From Luzula sylvatica (taxonomy: Eukaryota; Streptophyta; Magnoliopsida; Poales; Juncaceae), in assembly GCA_946800325.1 (NCBI GenBank), contig OX326961.1, positions 53,425,793 to 53,489,792 on the forward strand: a stretch of DNA of 64,000 bases, written 5' to 3'. The number at the start of each line of letters is the position of its first letter. The stretch's first letter is position 1. Shown here one piece after another: positions 34,996-44,830 of the stretch. A model generated the notes under the pieces. It had not been told where the DNA came from. It did not search any database and saw only the letters and a list, made by a program, of their open reading frames with translations. A program made the position numbers and the translations under genes.

Positions 34996-36771
34996 TTATC
35001 TTGGATGCCATGTCGAAAAAACAGTCGTCACCCGTCCCTTCCATCCGAGAAGTAGACACTCATTATCATTCTCGACAAAAAAATCTTTATTGTAAACTTC
35101 TCTCATCTTATTCTTGATTTTTTTGAATATTGCTCGATCGAGACCAAACTGCTCAAATCCTGCTCTCGAGTTCCTGTGATGCCATTGTTTATACGTTTCT
35201 GGCCTTACAAACCTTTCCGACCCCTCACATGCTATCACATTAATCGCCATAGGGCCCCATACATAATTTTCTAAGAACCATCTTTGTTTATTGCTTTGCG
35301 GTGTGGTAGCATCGAAAATATCAAATACTGCAGAGATATAAAGAAGCATTTGTTTAAAACGATCGGCAAAAACCAAACCATTAAACGACGCATTAATAAT
35401 TGCTTGTGTGAAAACTTGTGGGTTAATCTGCCTTATGATATCAAGAACTAGATCTTTAGGATTGCATGTTAAATCTGTTTCACCCCCAAGATTTTCGAAA
35501 CCATGAACACAATTCACAATAAGCACCTCGTCTTTCTCAATGTTGAGATCTTCGACGTGAATTTCATCCAATTTTGTACATATCCCTCTATACTCAAGAG
35601 GCACACCACAGGTACTGGAGAAACATGCAAACTTTCGTCCTACCACTTCATTTCTTTCCGCAGCCGAGGAACTTGATTCTGGAGGTTCAATATTTGTTAT
35701 CCGAAGTTTCGGTGGTCCACCTTCCCTTTCAGAGAGATCATGAATTAGACATGGCCAAGTAAAGCCGAATTCAATGCCTAGGTTTATAATATGCAATTTT
35801 GATGCCTTTCCAGTTGCATTAAGAATTGCACCGTTGGTGAAGTATTGTGAAGCCATGAACACCGGACAAGATAATAAGAAGATGCGTACAGCATCTATGT
35901 ATTCTGTTGTAGTAACTTGTGGAGCCACACGTTGTTTGAAGAGGTCATTACTAGTTCCATTTAAACGAGCTTCGAGTCCTTTGACCAAAATGTGGGCCAT
36001 TCTCTGCAATCCGTCGCCGTCAGGAGAAGTGTGCTTCCTTATCTGCTTTATTAATTGATTAGCCTGTTGATTATCGTTAATAGATATTGCTTGTGAACAA
36101 TGGATTAGAAGAGTTCTGAGATCAACTAAACTCTCACGGGTTTCTATCTTAGTTCGTGAATTCTTTCGACTCTGCATGATTTCACGAAGACGAAGGGCTT
36201 CTTTTGCAAAATGTTCTTCATGCAAAAAGAATACCTTATCAATCACCACTTCTTGGTTGTTAAAATAAAGCACAGAAATTTTATCCTTTCGTCCTTCCAC
36301 GAGGGACAAGTCCCCACAATTTGTGTGTTTTTTACCCTTCAACCTCATGAGATCCTTATCTTTTACCTCACATTCGTTTAACTTCCTTCCAATTGAATTA
36401 CCATTCTTTTTAGCATGTAAATCAATGACAAATTCGTTATCGTTAATACTATGGACAAACTTCTTTCCTTCTTCGAACCCTTTCTCAAATTCTAAATCGG
36501 GTAAGCCCATCTGATGGGAACCAAAGAAGCTACAAATTGAACTTGAAAACCTATGATGCCAGTTTGGATGTGGTAGGTTACTCGGAAAAGTTGGATAATT
36601 TGGGCCCAGAATATCATAAAACGATTTCTCGATGGTTTGAAGAGCCGCCTCCTTAGGATGTACACCATTATTTTCGTCGTTGTTATCTTCGAAAAGTACC
36701 GTGCTTATGTTTTGCAATGCTTCGTCATTGGTTATCTTGCAAATGCCGTGGTTCGAAGGAAATCTTTCCAT
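34996..36771 (-). CDS. GRAS-B, SCL9/14/33-like GRAS protein, intact
   Basis: An unbroken frame of 591 residues. The N-terminal part carries the LISCL hallmark EAALQTIEKSFYDILGPNYP near residues 41-60. The GRAS domain spans about 216-590: leucine-rich region I from VDLRTLLIHCSQAI (216), DGDGLQRMAH (251-260), VHIID-type motif LHIINLG (326-332), GGPPKLRITNIE (351-362), PFYRE region including VPLEYRGI (390-397) and ADRFKQMLL (469-477), and SAW region with NVIACEGSER (511-520) and GWKGRVTTVFSTW (576-588). The length is somewhat short for the subfamily (typically 650-800). The VHIID aspartate is asparagine here, as in all four copies. The family acts as nuclear transcriptional co-regulators without a classical DNA-binding domain. 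The start is fixed by agreement of all paralogues and by the leader intron. This is one of two copies likely to make a full protein. Confidence 0.93.
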   Translation of the reverse strand: MERFPSNHGICKITNDEALQNISTVLFEDNNDENNGVHPKEAALQTIEKSFYDILGPNYPTFPSNLPHPNWHHRFSSSICSFFGSHQMGLPDLEFEKGFEEGKKFVHSINDNEFVIDLHAKKNGNSIGRKLNECEVKDKDLMRLKGKKHTNCGDLSLVEGRKDKISVLYFNNQEVVIDKVFFLHEEHFAKEALRLREIMQSRKNSRTKIETRESLVDLRTLLIHCSQAISINDNQQANQLIKQIRKHTSPDGDGLQRMAHILVKGLEARLNGTSNDLFKQRVAPQVTTTEYIDAVRIFLLSCPVFMASQYFTNGAILNATGKASKLHIINLGIEFGFTWPCLIHDLSEREGGPPKLRITNIEPPESSSSAAERNEVVGRKFACFSSTCGVPLEYRGICTKLDEIHVEDLNIEKDEVLIVNCVHGFENLGGETDLTCNPKDLVLDIIRQINPQVFTQAIINASFNGLVFADRFKQMLLYISAVFDIFDATTPQSNKQRWFLENYVWGPMAINVIACEGSERFVRPETYKQWHHRNSRAGFEQFGLDRAIFKKIKNKMREVYNKDFFVENDNECLLLGWKGRVTTVFSTWHPR

Positions 36772-37900
36772 ATCTTCAAACGAAAAAGAAAAAAAATATA
36801 TATTGACCTAAAATTCAGTTCACCATTCATAGTTGTTCATTATAATTTGAACTTCCATACATGTTGTTATGCCAGTTATATAATTGTCCTGATCTAATAA
36901 AACATTCTTGTTTATCTTCACTATCATATATATAATTACACTGATAAAAAAATTATGCTTACTATTTTGGAACCTGGTTTTACTGGTTTATAGAATTTCC
37001 GGTGTCGATACAATTATTTTGATCACTTCTAGATAAATAACTTTAGTTGTCAGAAAAATCATTGTCAAGGATTTAGGTGAGTAAAAGAAGAGCTAATATT
37101 AGCATATATTGTCAAGGATTTAGGTGAGTAAAAGAAGAGCTAATATTGTCAAGGATTTAGGTGAGTAAAATCATTGTATCAGAAAAAAAAAGACCGAAGA
37201 AGAAACGTACCTTCAAGGAACTCCTCAAGGAACTCTTAATGGTTGATTATGGAAATCGCCGTAATGATATTTGATGTAAATTGTGCAGATACTACAGAGA
37301 AAGGCAGAGTCACAATAGAGAGCTTCAATTTACATAAAAGAAGATAAAAAAAATGAAGGACAATTATACTTTTCACCCTCATTTCCCCCACAATTCCTCC
37401 ATACTAATTAATCTCATAATTAACAAAATGAATTAATAATTAATTCATGATTATTAAAAATTTGATATGAAATTAAAGTCCATGCTAATTAATGATTAAT
37501 TCTAAGTATTTAAAAATAGATAATTATCAATTAATCGTTAATCCAAAGTACTAATTATTAGATTAACCATGAATTACTATTGTGGACAAATTATGGAGAA
37601 ATCTAGGGAACATGATATATGGCCTCAAAAATGAATGGTCCTCGAAGAAGATTGAAAAGTAAACTAAATTTCACTTTCGGTCATGACTTAGATTTTTCAT
37701 AGTCTAAAATGAATGGTCCTTAAAAAAGATTGAAAAGTAAACTAAATTTCACTTTCGGTCTTGACTTGGATTTTTCATAGTCTTTCTTGGACAGCTAGCT
37801 AAGATCAATCATCCAATCACTATTTTCTTCAGGCTTCGAAACATGGTGACCCAAATCCATGTTTTGCAGATTTTTTTATCGACCAGTTGACGAATAGTTT
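36772..37900 (-). promoter_or_regulatory. GRAS-B leader intron and promoter
   Basis: The predicted leader intron runs from donor CTTGAAG|GTACGT at 37210 to the acceptor at 36774, just upstream of the ATG. It holds a triplicated GTCAAGGATTTAGGTGAGTAA unit (37070-37165). The core upstream region (37210-37350) matches the other copies. A 269-bp MITE (37358-37626) sits just upstream. Beyond it the block with TTTCACTTTCGGTC and TTGACTTGGATTTTTCATAG is tandemly duplicated (about 37640-37705 and 37710-37785). The first copy has a changed core (CATGACTTAG). Confidence 0.6.
37358..37626. mobile_element. 269-bp MITE in GRAS-B promoter, 9-bp TSD
   Basis: AAAAATGAA occurs at 37349-37357 and again at 37627-37635. 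The ends are weak inverted repeats (GGACAATTATACTTTTCACC on the left; the inverted right end reads GAGGCCATATATCATG). The corresponding point in the GRAS-A promoter is uninterrupted, giving an empty site. Confidence 0.75.
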
Positions 37901-38597
37901 AGTGTATGCTTTTGTGAAAATTAAGAAAGAAAAAAAAATGTTAAATACTAGGCTTCTTCTAAGTTCTATTTTGTACCATAATTCGATGTTTTGCATATCT
38001 CAACCGTTCACCAAGAAAAACTCGATTTTATGTGATAGTCAGCAGAAAATTCGTCCGTGTAAATCGAGAAAATCAATGCAAATATTCTTATCATTTTAAA
38101 GATATGGAAATAAATCAGTTTTATTTGATAGCATCGGCTAAGGTGACTTGCTTGCAAATGATTAGTTGCGTTATTGATAAATTAAGCTAATTAAGAGGTA
38201 GTCTATCAAGGTGTCATCTAAAATGTATCAAATTTGATTAAGTACTAAGCCTCGTAAAATAAAAATTTAGAAGATAGATAGGAAAGAGGAACTGCTGGTA
38301 ATTTGTATTCATCAATTGAATTAATTAAGAGAAAGAGAGAGAAATAAATGAAATGATTCTTTCTAGTAAGTGCTCCCGAGGGAGTAAAATCAAATGTGCC
38401 CTTTCAATTGCTTCAAATGAAAAAGTACGAAAGTATAAGTTCATTACATAATTTAAAATTTGATTGCATCTATAATATAAGAAATGAATGAAAAGAAAAG
38501 AAAATACATGATTTCTCCCCTTTTTTGCTCTTTGCATGCTTAAAAGGTTTCTACCGGTTACACAATCCTCGCGCAAATGATCCTGAATTCATAAAGT
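37901..38597. other. Spacer between GRAS-B promoter and GRAS-C 3' end
   Basis: No gene or repeat is recognised here. The sequence up to about 37960 still matches the outer promoter of GRAS-D. Confidence 0.5.
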
Positions 38598-39956
38598 TTA
38601 TCTTGTTTGTCTTGGATACCATGCCGAAAAAGCATTCATCACTCTTCCTTTCCATCCCACAAGTAGCCAGTTCTTATCATCCTCGATAAAAAAGCTCTCA
38701 TGGTAAACTTCTCTCACCGTATCCTTGATTCTCTTGAATATTACCAGATCCAAAGGCAACTCCTCAAACCCCGCTCTCGAGTTCCTGTTATGCCATAGCT
38801 TATATGTCTCGGGCCGTACAAACCTTTCTGACCCCTCACATGCTATCACATTTGCCACTACAAGGCCCCATGCATTTTCTAAGGACCGTCTTTGTTTACT
38901 GCCTCGCGGTATGGTAGCGTCAAAAAGATCAAACTTTGCAGAGCTATAAAGCAGCATTTGTTTAAAGCGGTCGACAAACAATGAGTTGTCATATGACCCA
39001 TTAACAATTCCTTGTATGAAAACATGGGGCTTGATGTGTCTAATAATATCAAGAACTCGATTTTTCGGGCTGTACGTTGAATCTGCTTCGTCTCCGAGAT
39101 ATTCAGAACCATGAAAAGAGTTCACAATAAGCACTTCGTCTTTCTCAATGTTGAGATCATCAACATTAATATTATCCCATTTTGTATATATGCCTCTATA
39201 CTCGAGAGGAACACCAAAAGTTGTGCAGACACTTGCAAGCTTCCGCCTTAGGGGTTCAATTCGATCATTAGGTGAATACCTCGATACTTGAACTTCAATA
39301 TTAGTTATCCGAAGTTTTGGAGGCCCACCTTTTCTTATAGAGAGCCCATGAATTAAACATGGCCAATGAAAGCGAAATGGAGTCCCAAGATTTATGATAT
39401 GCAATTTCGTTGCCTTCCCGATTGCATTGAGGGTTGTATAGTTTGCAAAGTACTGAGAAGCGATGAGAACGGGGCTTGATACTAGACACGTAGAATAAGC
39501 ATCTAAGTAATCGGTTTCAGTTTCTTGTGAAACCAAAAGTTTATGGTACGGTTCGTCACTAATTATGTTTAAACGAGCTTCGAGTGCCTTGACAAAGATA
39601 TGGGCCATCCTTTGCATCCCATCCCCGTCAGGGAAAGAGTGCATTCTTATTTGCTTTATTAGTTGATTAGCGTTTTGGGTATCATTTATAGCTATTGCTT
39701 GCGAACAATGAACAAGAAGAGCTCTGAGATCAACTAAACTCTCGTGGATTTTCTTTTTACCGTTTCGTTTGGTTTCACTCTGCATGGTTTCGCGCAGACG
39801 ATGAGCTTCTTTGGCAAATTGTTCATGTCCAAGAAAAACTTTATCAATTTGGTCATCAAGATTTTTGAGATTAAGCACACAAATTTTACTCTTACGTCCC
39901 TCCACGAGGGACAAATCCTCAGAATGCGCGTTCTTTTTACCCTTCAACCTCACGTG

Positions 39957-40340
39957 TGTTAAATTTAATGTTTTTGTAATATTATTTATTTTGGTTTATT
40001 AGCTTAATGTGTAATAGTTAATATGTGCTCCCATGTGTATGTGTATGGGAGATGTGTAACAAAAATACTTTTGGGATGTTTGGGTTTTGTGTCTCTGCCA
40101 GAGAGCAATTCACAAGACAACCACAATATCACCTATTTTCGTGTAGTAGAAGAAAGAGGGAAATTATCCCCACTTTATAACTCTTGTTTGTGAGTGTCTC
40201 AGGTAGAGGTAAATAATACCCACCTATCTCTAAAAAAAATACCCACCTATCTCTATGAAAAATATCCTGCGTATTCCTCTGAAAAATCTCTCTCACTAAT
40301 TCACCGAAAATACAAGATCTAAACCTCACTAACTCCAACA
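39957..40340 (+). repeat. 5' LTR of copia in GRAS-C
   Basis: 384 bases starting TGTTAAATTTAATG and ending CTCCAACA. It contains a repeated ATACCCACCTAT pair near 40215-40250. This copy differs from the 3' LTR at positions near 40152-40155, 40167, 40226, 40243 and 40262. Confidence 0.95.
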
Positions 40341-40343
40341 AAT

Positions 40344-40355
40344 TGGTATCAGAGC
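40344..40355 (+). other. Primer binding site of copia in GRAS-C
   Basis: TGGTATCAGAGC, three bases after the LTR end, complementary to initiator methionine tRNA. Confidence 0.9.
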
Positions 40356-40408
40356 AAAGGTTGCAAGGAAAATTGAGTTTGTAGAAGAAGAAGAAAGAGG
40401 AGATCACC

Positions 40409-43400
40409 ATGGCCAACCAAGGAGGTGTGCTTGGGCTTCCATTATCTTCACAACTCATTTTCGATGGTGAGAACTATGATTATTGGAGTATTAAGTTGAG
40501 AACTTTGTTGATCTCAAAGGATCTATGGGAAATAGTAGAAGAGGGGTTTGAAGAAATGAGTGCACACAAGGTGCTCGATGAAATGACCGAGAAGGGAAAA
40601 GAGAAAGAAGATGGATCGAGTAAACTAGAATACAAGGAGAATAAAAAGAAGGATGCGAAGGCGTTATTCTTGATCCAAAATGCAATTTCGGATAAACTAT
40701 TTCCGAGAATTATTGGGGCGAAAACCTCAAAAGAAGCTTGGGAAATTTTGCAAAAAGAATTTCAAGGAAACGAAAAGGTTAGAACCGGGAAACTCTTGAC
40801 TCTAAAAAGAGATTTCCAAAATTATATTATGAAAGAGAATGAACTTCTTAAGGATTATTTCTCTAAAATCATGGAATTTGTAAATCAAATAAGAAGCTTG
40901 GGTGAGGATTTAACCGACAAATCGGTTTGCGAAAAAATCCTAATTAGCCTTTCTCCCAAATATGACAACATGGCCTCTATTATCGAAGAAACCAAAGACC
41001 TCTCCACTATAAGTGTTAATGATCTAATTGGTTCTCTAGAAAGACATGAGCAAAGATTAAATAGGGATGCCGAAAAATCTCTCGAGAGTGCATTCCAATC
41101 AAAACTCACCGTTTCTAAACCACCAAACCAAAATACAATAAAGGGGGAGTCTTCCCGTGGGGGTTATTACGATAGAGGAAGAGGGCATTATTCCAATAGT
41201 GGCAGGGGATTATTAGGAAGAGCAGGAGGTAGAAATAATTGCCAAAACAACCAAGCAAAATGTAATATTTGCAAAAGGGCTTCTCATCTTGAAAAAGATT
41301 GTTGGTTCAAGGATAAACCTCAATGCCATAATTGTAAGAAATTTGGACATCTCCAAAAAGATTGTCGAGTTCGAAATAACGAACAAGCCAACTACACCGA
41401 AAATAAAGAAGATTACGACAACACGTTTTATGCGTGTCAAACGGCCTTGGAGAAAAAGAGCGATGTATGGTATGTTGATAGTGGTTGTAGTAACCACATG
41501 ACCGGAATTGAATCGGTATTCACCGAAATTGATGCGACCGACACTACTCAAATTACGATGGGTAATGGTGCGGTTGTCCAATCAAGAGGAAAAGGTACAA
41601 TCGCCATTGAAATGAAAAATGGAAGAAAAATCATACGTGATGTGATGCTTGTGCCGGAGTTGACACAAAATTTATTGAGTGTGGGACAATTAATCGAGCA
41701 TGGACACTCGGTACATTTTGAAGGAGAGAGTTGTAAAATCTACGATACATCGAAAAATGGAAGTCAAATTATGACAACCATAAAAATGGAGAAAAATAGA
41801 AATTTTCCACTCGTTCTTAAAAATGCAAAATCGATGGCATTAAAAACGGGTGTTGAAGATATGTCGAGGTTGTGGCATAAACGACTTGGCCACGTAAATT
41901 TCGAAAGCTTGAAATTGTTGAGTAGAAAAAATATGGTGTACGGTTTGCCAAATATTGATGACAAGGGCGATGTGTGTGAAGCTTGCATGCTCGGTAAAAT
42001 ACACCGAGAACCATTCCCAAAAGAACGGGCTTGGAGAGCAACAAATCCTTTGGAGCTTGTACACACCGATGTGTGCGGTCCAATGAAGCAACCTTCACAA
42101 CGAGGTAATAGATATTTCATCACCTTCATCGATGATTATTCGAGGATGTGTTGGATTTATTTCATGAAACAAAAATCCGATGCATTCTCAATCTTTAAAA
42201 AATTCCAAAAATTGGTTGAGCGGCAAAGTGGCCGATTAATTAAAAAATTGAGAAGTGATCGAGGTGGTGAATATAACTCCAACGAGTTTAATAAATTGCG
42301 TGAAGACCTTGGAGTTGAAAGGCAATTAACCGTAGGGTATTCACCGGAACAAAATGGTGTTGCCGAGAGAAAAAATAGAACCATAGTTGAAATGGGAAAA
42401 TCGATGTTGGTTGAAAAAGATATCCCGAAAAGTTTTTGGGCCGAAGCGGCGTACACGGCGGTTTATATATTAAACCGGTGTCCGACCAAAGCGGTTAAAG
42501 ACAAAACACCGTTTGAGGTATGGTCCGGTGGTAGAAAACCATCGGTCAATCACTTGCGAATTTTCGGTTCGATTTGCTACGCACATATCCCGAAAGAAAT
42601 GCGACATAAACTTGAAGAGAAAGGTGAAAAATGTGTTTTTATGGGTTATAGCTCTCAATCGAAGGGTTATAGACTTTGGAGTTTCAAAAGGGAAAAAATA
42701 ATTACAAGTCGCGATGTAATTTTTAATGAAAAAGATAAATGGGATTGGAAAGAAAAATGCGTAGAAAGTGTACCTATAGTGATACATGAAAGGGAAACCG
42801 AACTGCAAGTAGATAAAGATGAAATTCAAAATGAATTTGAAGAAGAAGAAGAAAAGACAAATTCTCCATCCATGAATATGGAGCCGAGTTCCTCAAGACC
42901 GAGCTCAACACCGGTAAAAATGAGAAGGTTAAGCAATATTTATTTGCGATGTAATTTTTGTGTTGTTGAACCGGAGAATTTTGAGCAAGCGGTGAAAGAG
43001 GAAGTGGGGAGAAAAGCGATGGATGAAGAAATAAGAATGATTGAGAAATATCAAACTTGGGAGTTAGTTGAAAAACCGAAGGAGAAAAATTTAATCGGTT
43101 TAAAATGTGCGCTTTCCACTGCGGAAGCCGAATATGTGTCGGCAAACGAAGCCGTGAAACAAATAGAATGGTTGAGAAAAATATTAGTAGATATGGGGGA
43201 GAAACAAGAAAATGCCACGATTCTATTTTGCGATAATAAATCCGCGATAGCGATGTCGAAGAATTCCGTCTTCCATAGCCGAACAAAGCATATCAAGCTC
43301 AAGCACCACTTTATTCGAGAAGTGGTTGGAGATGATGAAGTTCTTATCGAGTACGTGAAAACCGAAAATCAATTGGCGGATGTTTTCACCAAAGCACTTC

Positions 43401-43471
43401 CAAGTGAGAAGTTCATTCGCTTTCGAGAATTGATGGGCATGACGAGCAAAAACATTAAGGGGGGGTGTTAA
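40409..43471 (+). CDS. Copia gag-protease-integrase-RNase H polyprotein, RT deleted
   Basis: A single open frame of 1020 residues. Order: gag (about 15-235, with FQGNEKVRTGKLLTLKRDF), two CCHC knuckles (CNICKRASHLEKDC and CHNCKKFGHLQKDC, about 290-322), aspartic protease with DSG (WYVDSGCSNHMTG, about 352-364), GAG-pre-integrase (LWHKRLGHVNFES), and integrase core with HTDVCGP, FIDDYSR and NGVAERKNRT. The first residues of the reverse transcriptase (YQTWELVEKP) follow. Then, near nucleotide 43105, the frame passes directly into the RNase H end (STAEAEYVSANEAVKQ, CDNKSAI, RTKHI). The whole catalytic RT, including the YVDD region, is absent, yet the frame is unbroken. The stop lies just inside the 3' LTR. 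The start at 40409 follows the LTR and primer site and gives a normal gag N-terminus. Confidence 0.93.
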   Translation: MANQGGVLGLPLSSQLIFDGENYDYWSIKLRTLLISKDLWEIVEEGFEEMSAHKVLDEMTEKGKEKEDGSSKLEYKENKKKDAKALFLIQNAISDKLFPRIIGAKTSKEAWEILQKEFQGNEKVRTGKLLTLKRDFQNYIMKENELLKDYFSKIMEFVNQIRSLGEDLTDKSVCEKILISLSPKYDNMASIIEETKDLSTISVNDLIGSLERHEQRLNRDAEKSLESAFQSKLTVSKPPNQNTIKGESSRGGYYDRGRGHYSNSGRGLLGRAGGRNNCQNNQAKCNICKRASHLEKDCWFKDKPQCHNCKKFGHLQKDCRVRNNEQANYTENKEDYDNTFYACQTALEKKSDVWYVDSGCSNHMTGIESVFTEIDATDTTQITMGNGAVVQSRGKGTIAIEMKNGRKIIRDVMLVPELTQNLLSVGQLIEHGHSVHFEGESCKIYDTSKNGSQIMTTIKMEKNRNFPLVLKNAKSMALKTGVEDMSRLWHKRLGHVNFESLKLLSRKNMVYGLPNIDDKGDVCEACMLGKIHREPFPKERAWRATNPLELVHTDVCGPMKQPSQRGNRYFITFIDDYSRMCWIYFMKQKSDAFSIFKKFQKLVERQSGRLIKKLRSDRGGEYNSNEFNKLREDLGVERQLTVGYSPEQNGVAERKNRTIVEMGKSMLVEKDIPKSFWAEAAYTAVYILNRCPTKAVKDKTPFEVWSGGRKPSVNHLRIFGSICYAHIPKEMRHKLEEKGEKCVFMGYSSQSKGYRLWSFKREKIITSRDVIFNEKDKWDWKEKCVESVPIVIHERETELQVDKDEIQNEFEEEEEKTNSPSMNMEPSSSRPSSTPVKMRRLSNIYLRCNFCVVEPENFEQAVKEEVGRKAMDEEIRMIEKYQTWELVEKPKEKNLIGLKCALSTAEAEYVSANEAVKQIEWLRKILVDMGEKQENATILFCDNKSAIAMSKNSVFHSRTKHIKLKHHFIREVVGDDEVLIEYVKTENQLADVFTKALPSEKFIRFRELMGMTSKNIKGGC
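43457..43465 (+). other. Polypurine tract of copia in GRAS-C
   Basis: AAGGGGGGG directly before the 3' LTR at 43466. It lies inside the end of the coding frame. Confidence 0.9.
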
Positions 43472-43849
43472 ATTTAATGTTTTTGTAATATTATTTATTT
43501 TGGTTTATTAGCTTAATGTGTAATAGTTAATATGTGCTCCCATGTGTATGTGTATGGGAGATGTGTAACAAAAATACTTTTGGGATGTTTGGGTTTTGTG
43601 TCTCTGCCAGAGAGCAATTCACAAGACAACCACAATATCACCTATTTTCGTATACTAGAAGAAAGAGGGAAACTATCCCCACTTTATAACTCTTGTTTGT
43701 GAGTGTCTCAGGTAGAGGTAAATAATACCCACCTATCTCTAAGAAAAATACCCACCTATTTCTATGAAAAATACCCTGCGTATTCCTCTGAAAAATCTCT
43801 CTCACTAATTCACCGAAAATACAAGATCTAAACCTCACTAACTCCAACA
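43466..43849 (+). repeat. 3' LTR of copia in GRAS-C
   Basis: 384 bases, same termini as the 5' LTR. Six differences were counted by eye. Confidence 0.95.
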
Positions 43850-44343
43850 ACGTGATCCTCATCTTTCCCCTCACGTTCTTTCAACTTCCTTCCAACGGAA
43901 TCATCATCTCTTTTGGCATGTAATTTAACTGCCAGTTTATTAAAAGCAAAACTAGGAAAGAACTTCAGCCCTTCTTCCATCCCTCTCTTGAATTCTATAA
44001 CCGGTAAGCTCTCATTTTGAATGTGAGTGGCCAAATTAGCGTATGCTTCTGGCCAATTTGATTGTGGTAAATTACCAATTGAACAAGGTGGATACTTTTG
44101 TCCGATAATATCATAATATGACCTCTCCACAGCTTGAAGAGCGGCCTTATCTGGATATACATTAATATCTTCATCGATGTTTTCATCTAGAAGGGCGTTA
44201 CTTATGTTCTTCAATGCTTCACTTGTCGATATTTCGTAATTTTGATGGTTCAATGCAAGATTGCTGTTATAGGGTGTGTTTTTTGATATATTTGGGTGGC
44301 TATTGAGAAGAACCTCGCCTGTGCCTGTGGTGGTTATCTCCAT

Positions 44344-44830
44344 TTCTTCAAGAGTAGAAATTAATTGACCTAAAATTCAATTTCGATTTGGAAGCTATTC
44401 CAAAAAAAAAGATTAATTTGATTCGTATTATTATGCCAGTGTCCTCTCTGTTATTATCTGATTGGTGTTAGTATAATTATTCAGACCTAAAAAATAATTG
44501 TGTTTCAAACTGAAACTAGGAGCATATCATAAAAAAGGAAAATAAATGAATTTGGAATCAAGATAGAAATAATAAAATTAGATCAAGCTATGATTAAAAA
44601 ACAAAATCTAACCGTACCTTCAAGGAAGCTTAAGCTCTGATAATAGAGAAAACCCTAATTGTTGTTGTGGAAAACTCGAAATTGTTTTTTTTTAATAGAT
44701 TCGAAAAAACTCAAAATTGTTAATCTACAAAAGAGAAGAGAATATTGGAAAAGTAAGCCAAGTTTCACTTTCGGTCTTGACTTGCTTTTTGGATGTCCAC
44801 AGATGGTTTGTTCTACATGAAAGAAAAGGG
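44344..44830 (-). promoter_or_regulatory. GRAS-C leader intron and promoter
   Basis: The leader intron is predicted from donor CTTGAAG|GTACGG at 44617 to the acceptor AG at 44346-44347. Upstream, at 44760-44786, lies the block TTTCACTTTCGGTCTTGACT shared with the GRAS-A and GRAS-B promoters. Confidence 0.55.

Larger units (their letters stand above)
39957..43849 (+). mobile_element. Copia element inside GRAS-C, 5-bp TSD
   Basis: Complete LTR element of 3893 bases: LTRs at 39957-40340 and 43466-43849 (384 bases each, TG to CA), primer site at 40344, one long frame and a polypurine tract at 43457-43465. It is flanked by ACGTG at 39952-39956 and 43850-43854. By eye the LTRs differ at six positions, all in the second half. 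The element is in the opposite orientation to the host gene. It lacks most of the reverse transcriptase, so it cannot move on its own. Confidence 0.95.
38598..44343 (-). pseudogene. GRAS-C, GRAS gene split by copia insertion
   Basis: The N-terminal exon sequence runs from ATG at 44343 to the insertion at 43850 (about 165 codons, including KAALQAVERSYYDIIGQKYP). The frame resumes at 39956 and is open to the stop at 38598. It covers VDLRALLVHCSQAI, LHIINLGTPF, VPLEYRGI, NVIACEGSER and the SAW end GWKGRVMNAFSAW. Across the 5-base target duplication the two parts are in frame and match GRAS-B (residues equivalent to KDKD..RLKGKK), so the gene was open when the element landed. It is the most divergent of the four copies, with an extended N-terminus. 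The insertion lies between the N-terminal region and the GRAS domain. A truncated GRAS domain might still be made if transcription starts in the LTR, but this is speculation. Confidence 0.92.
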
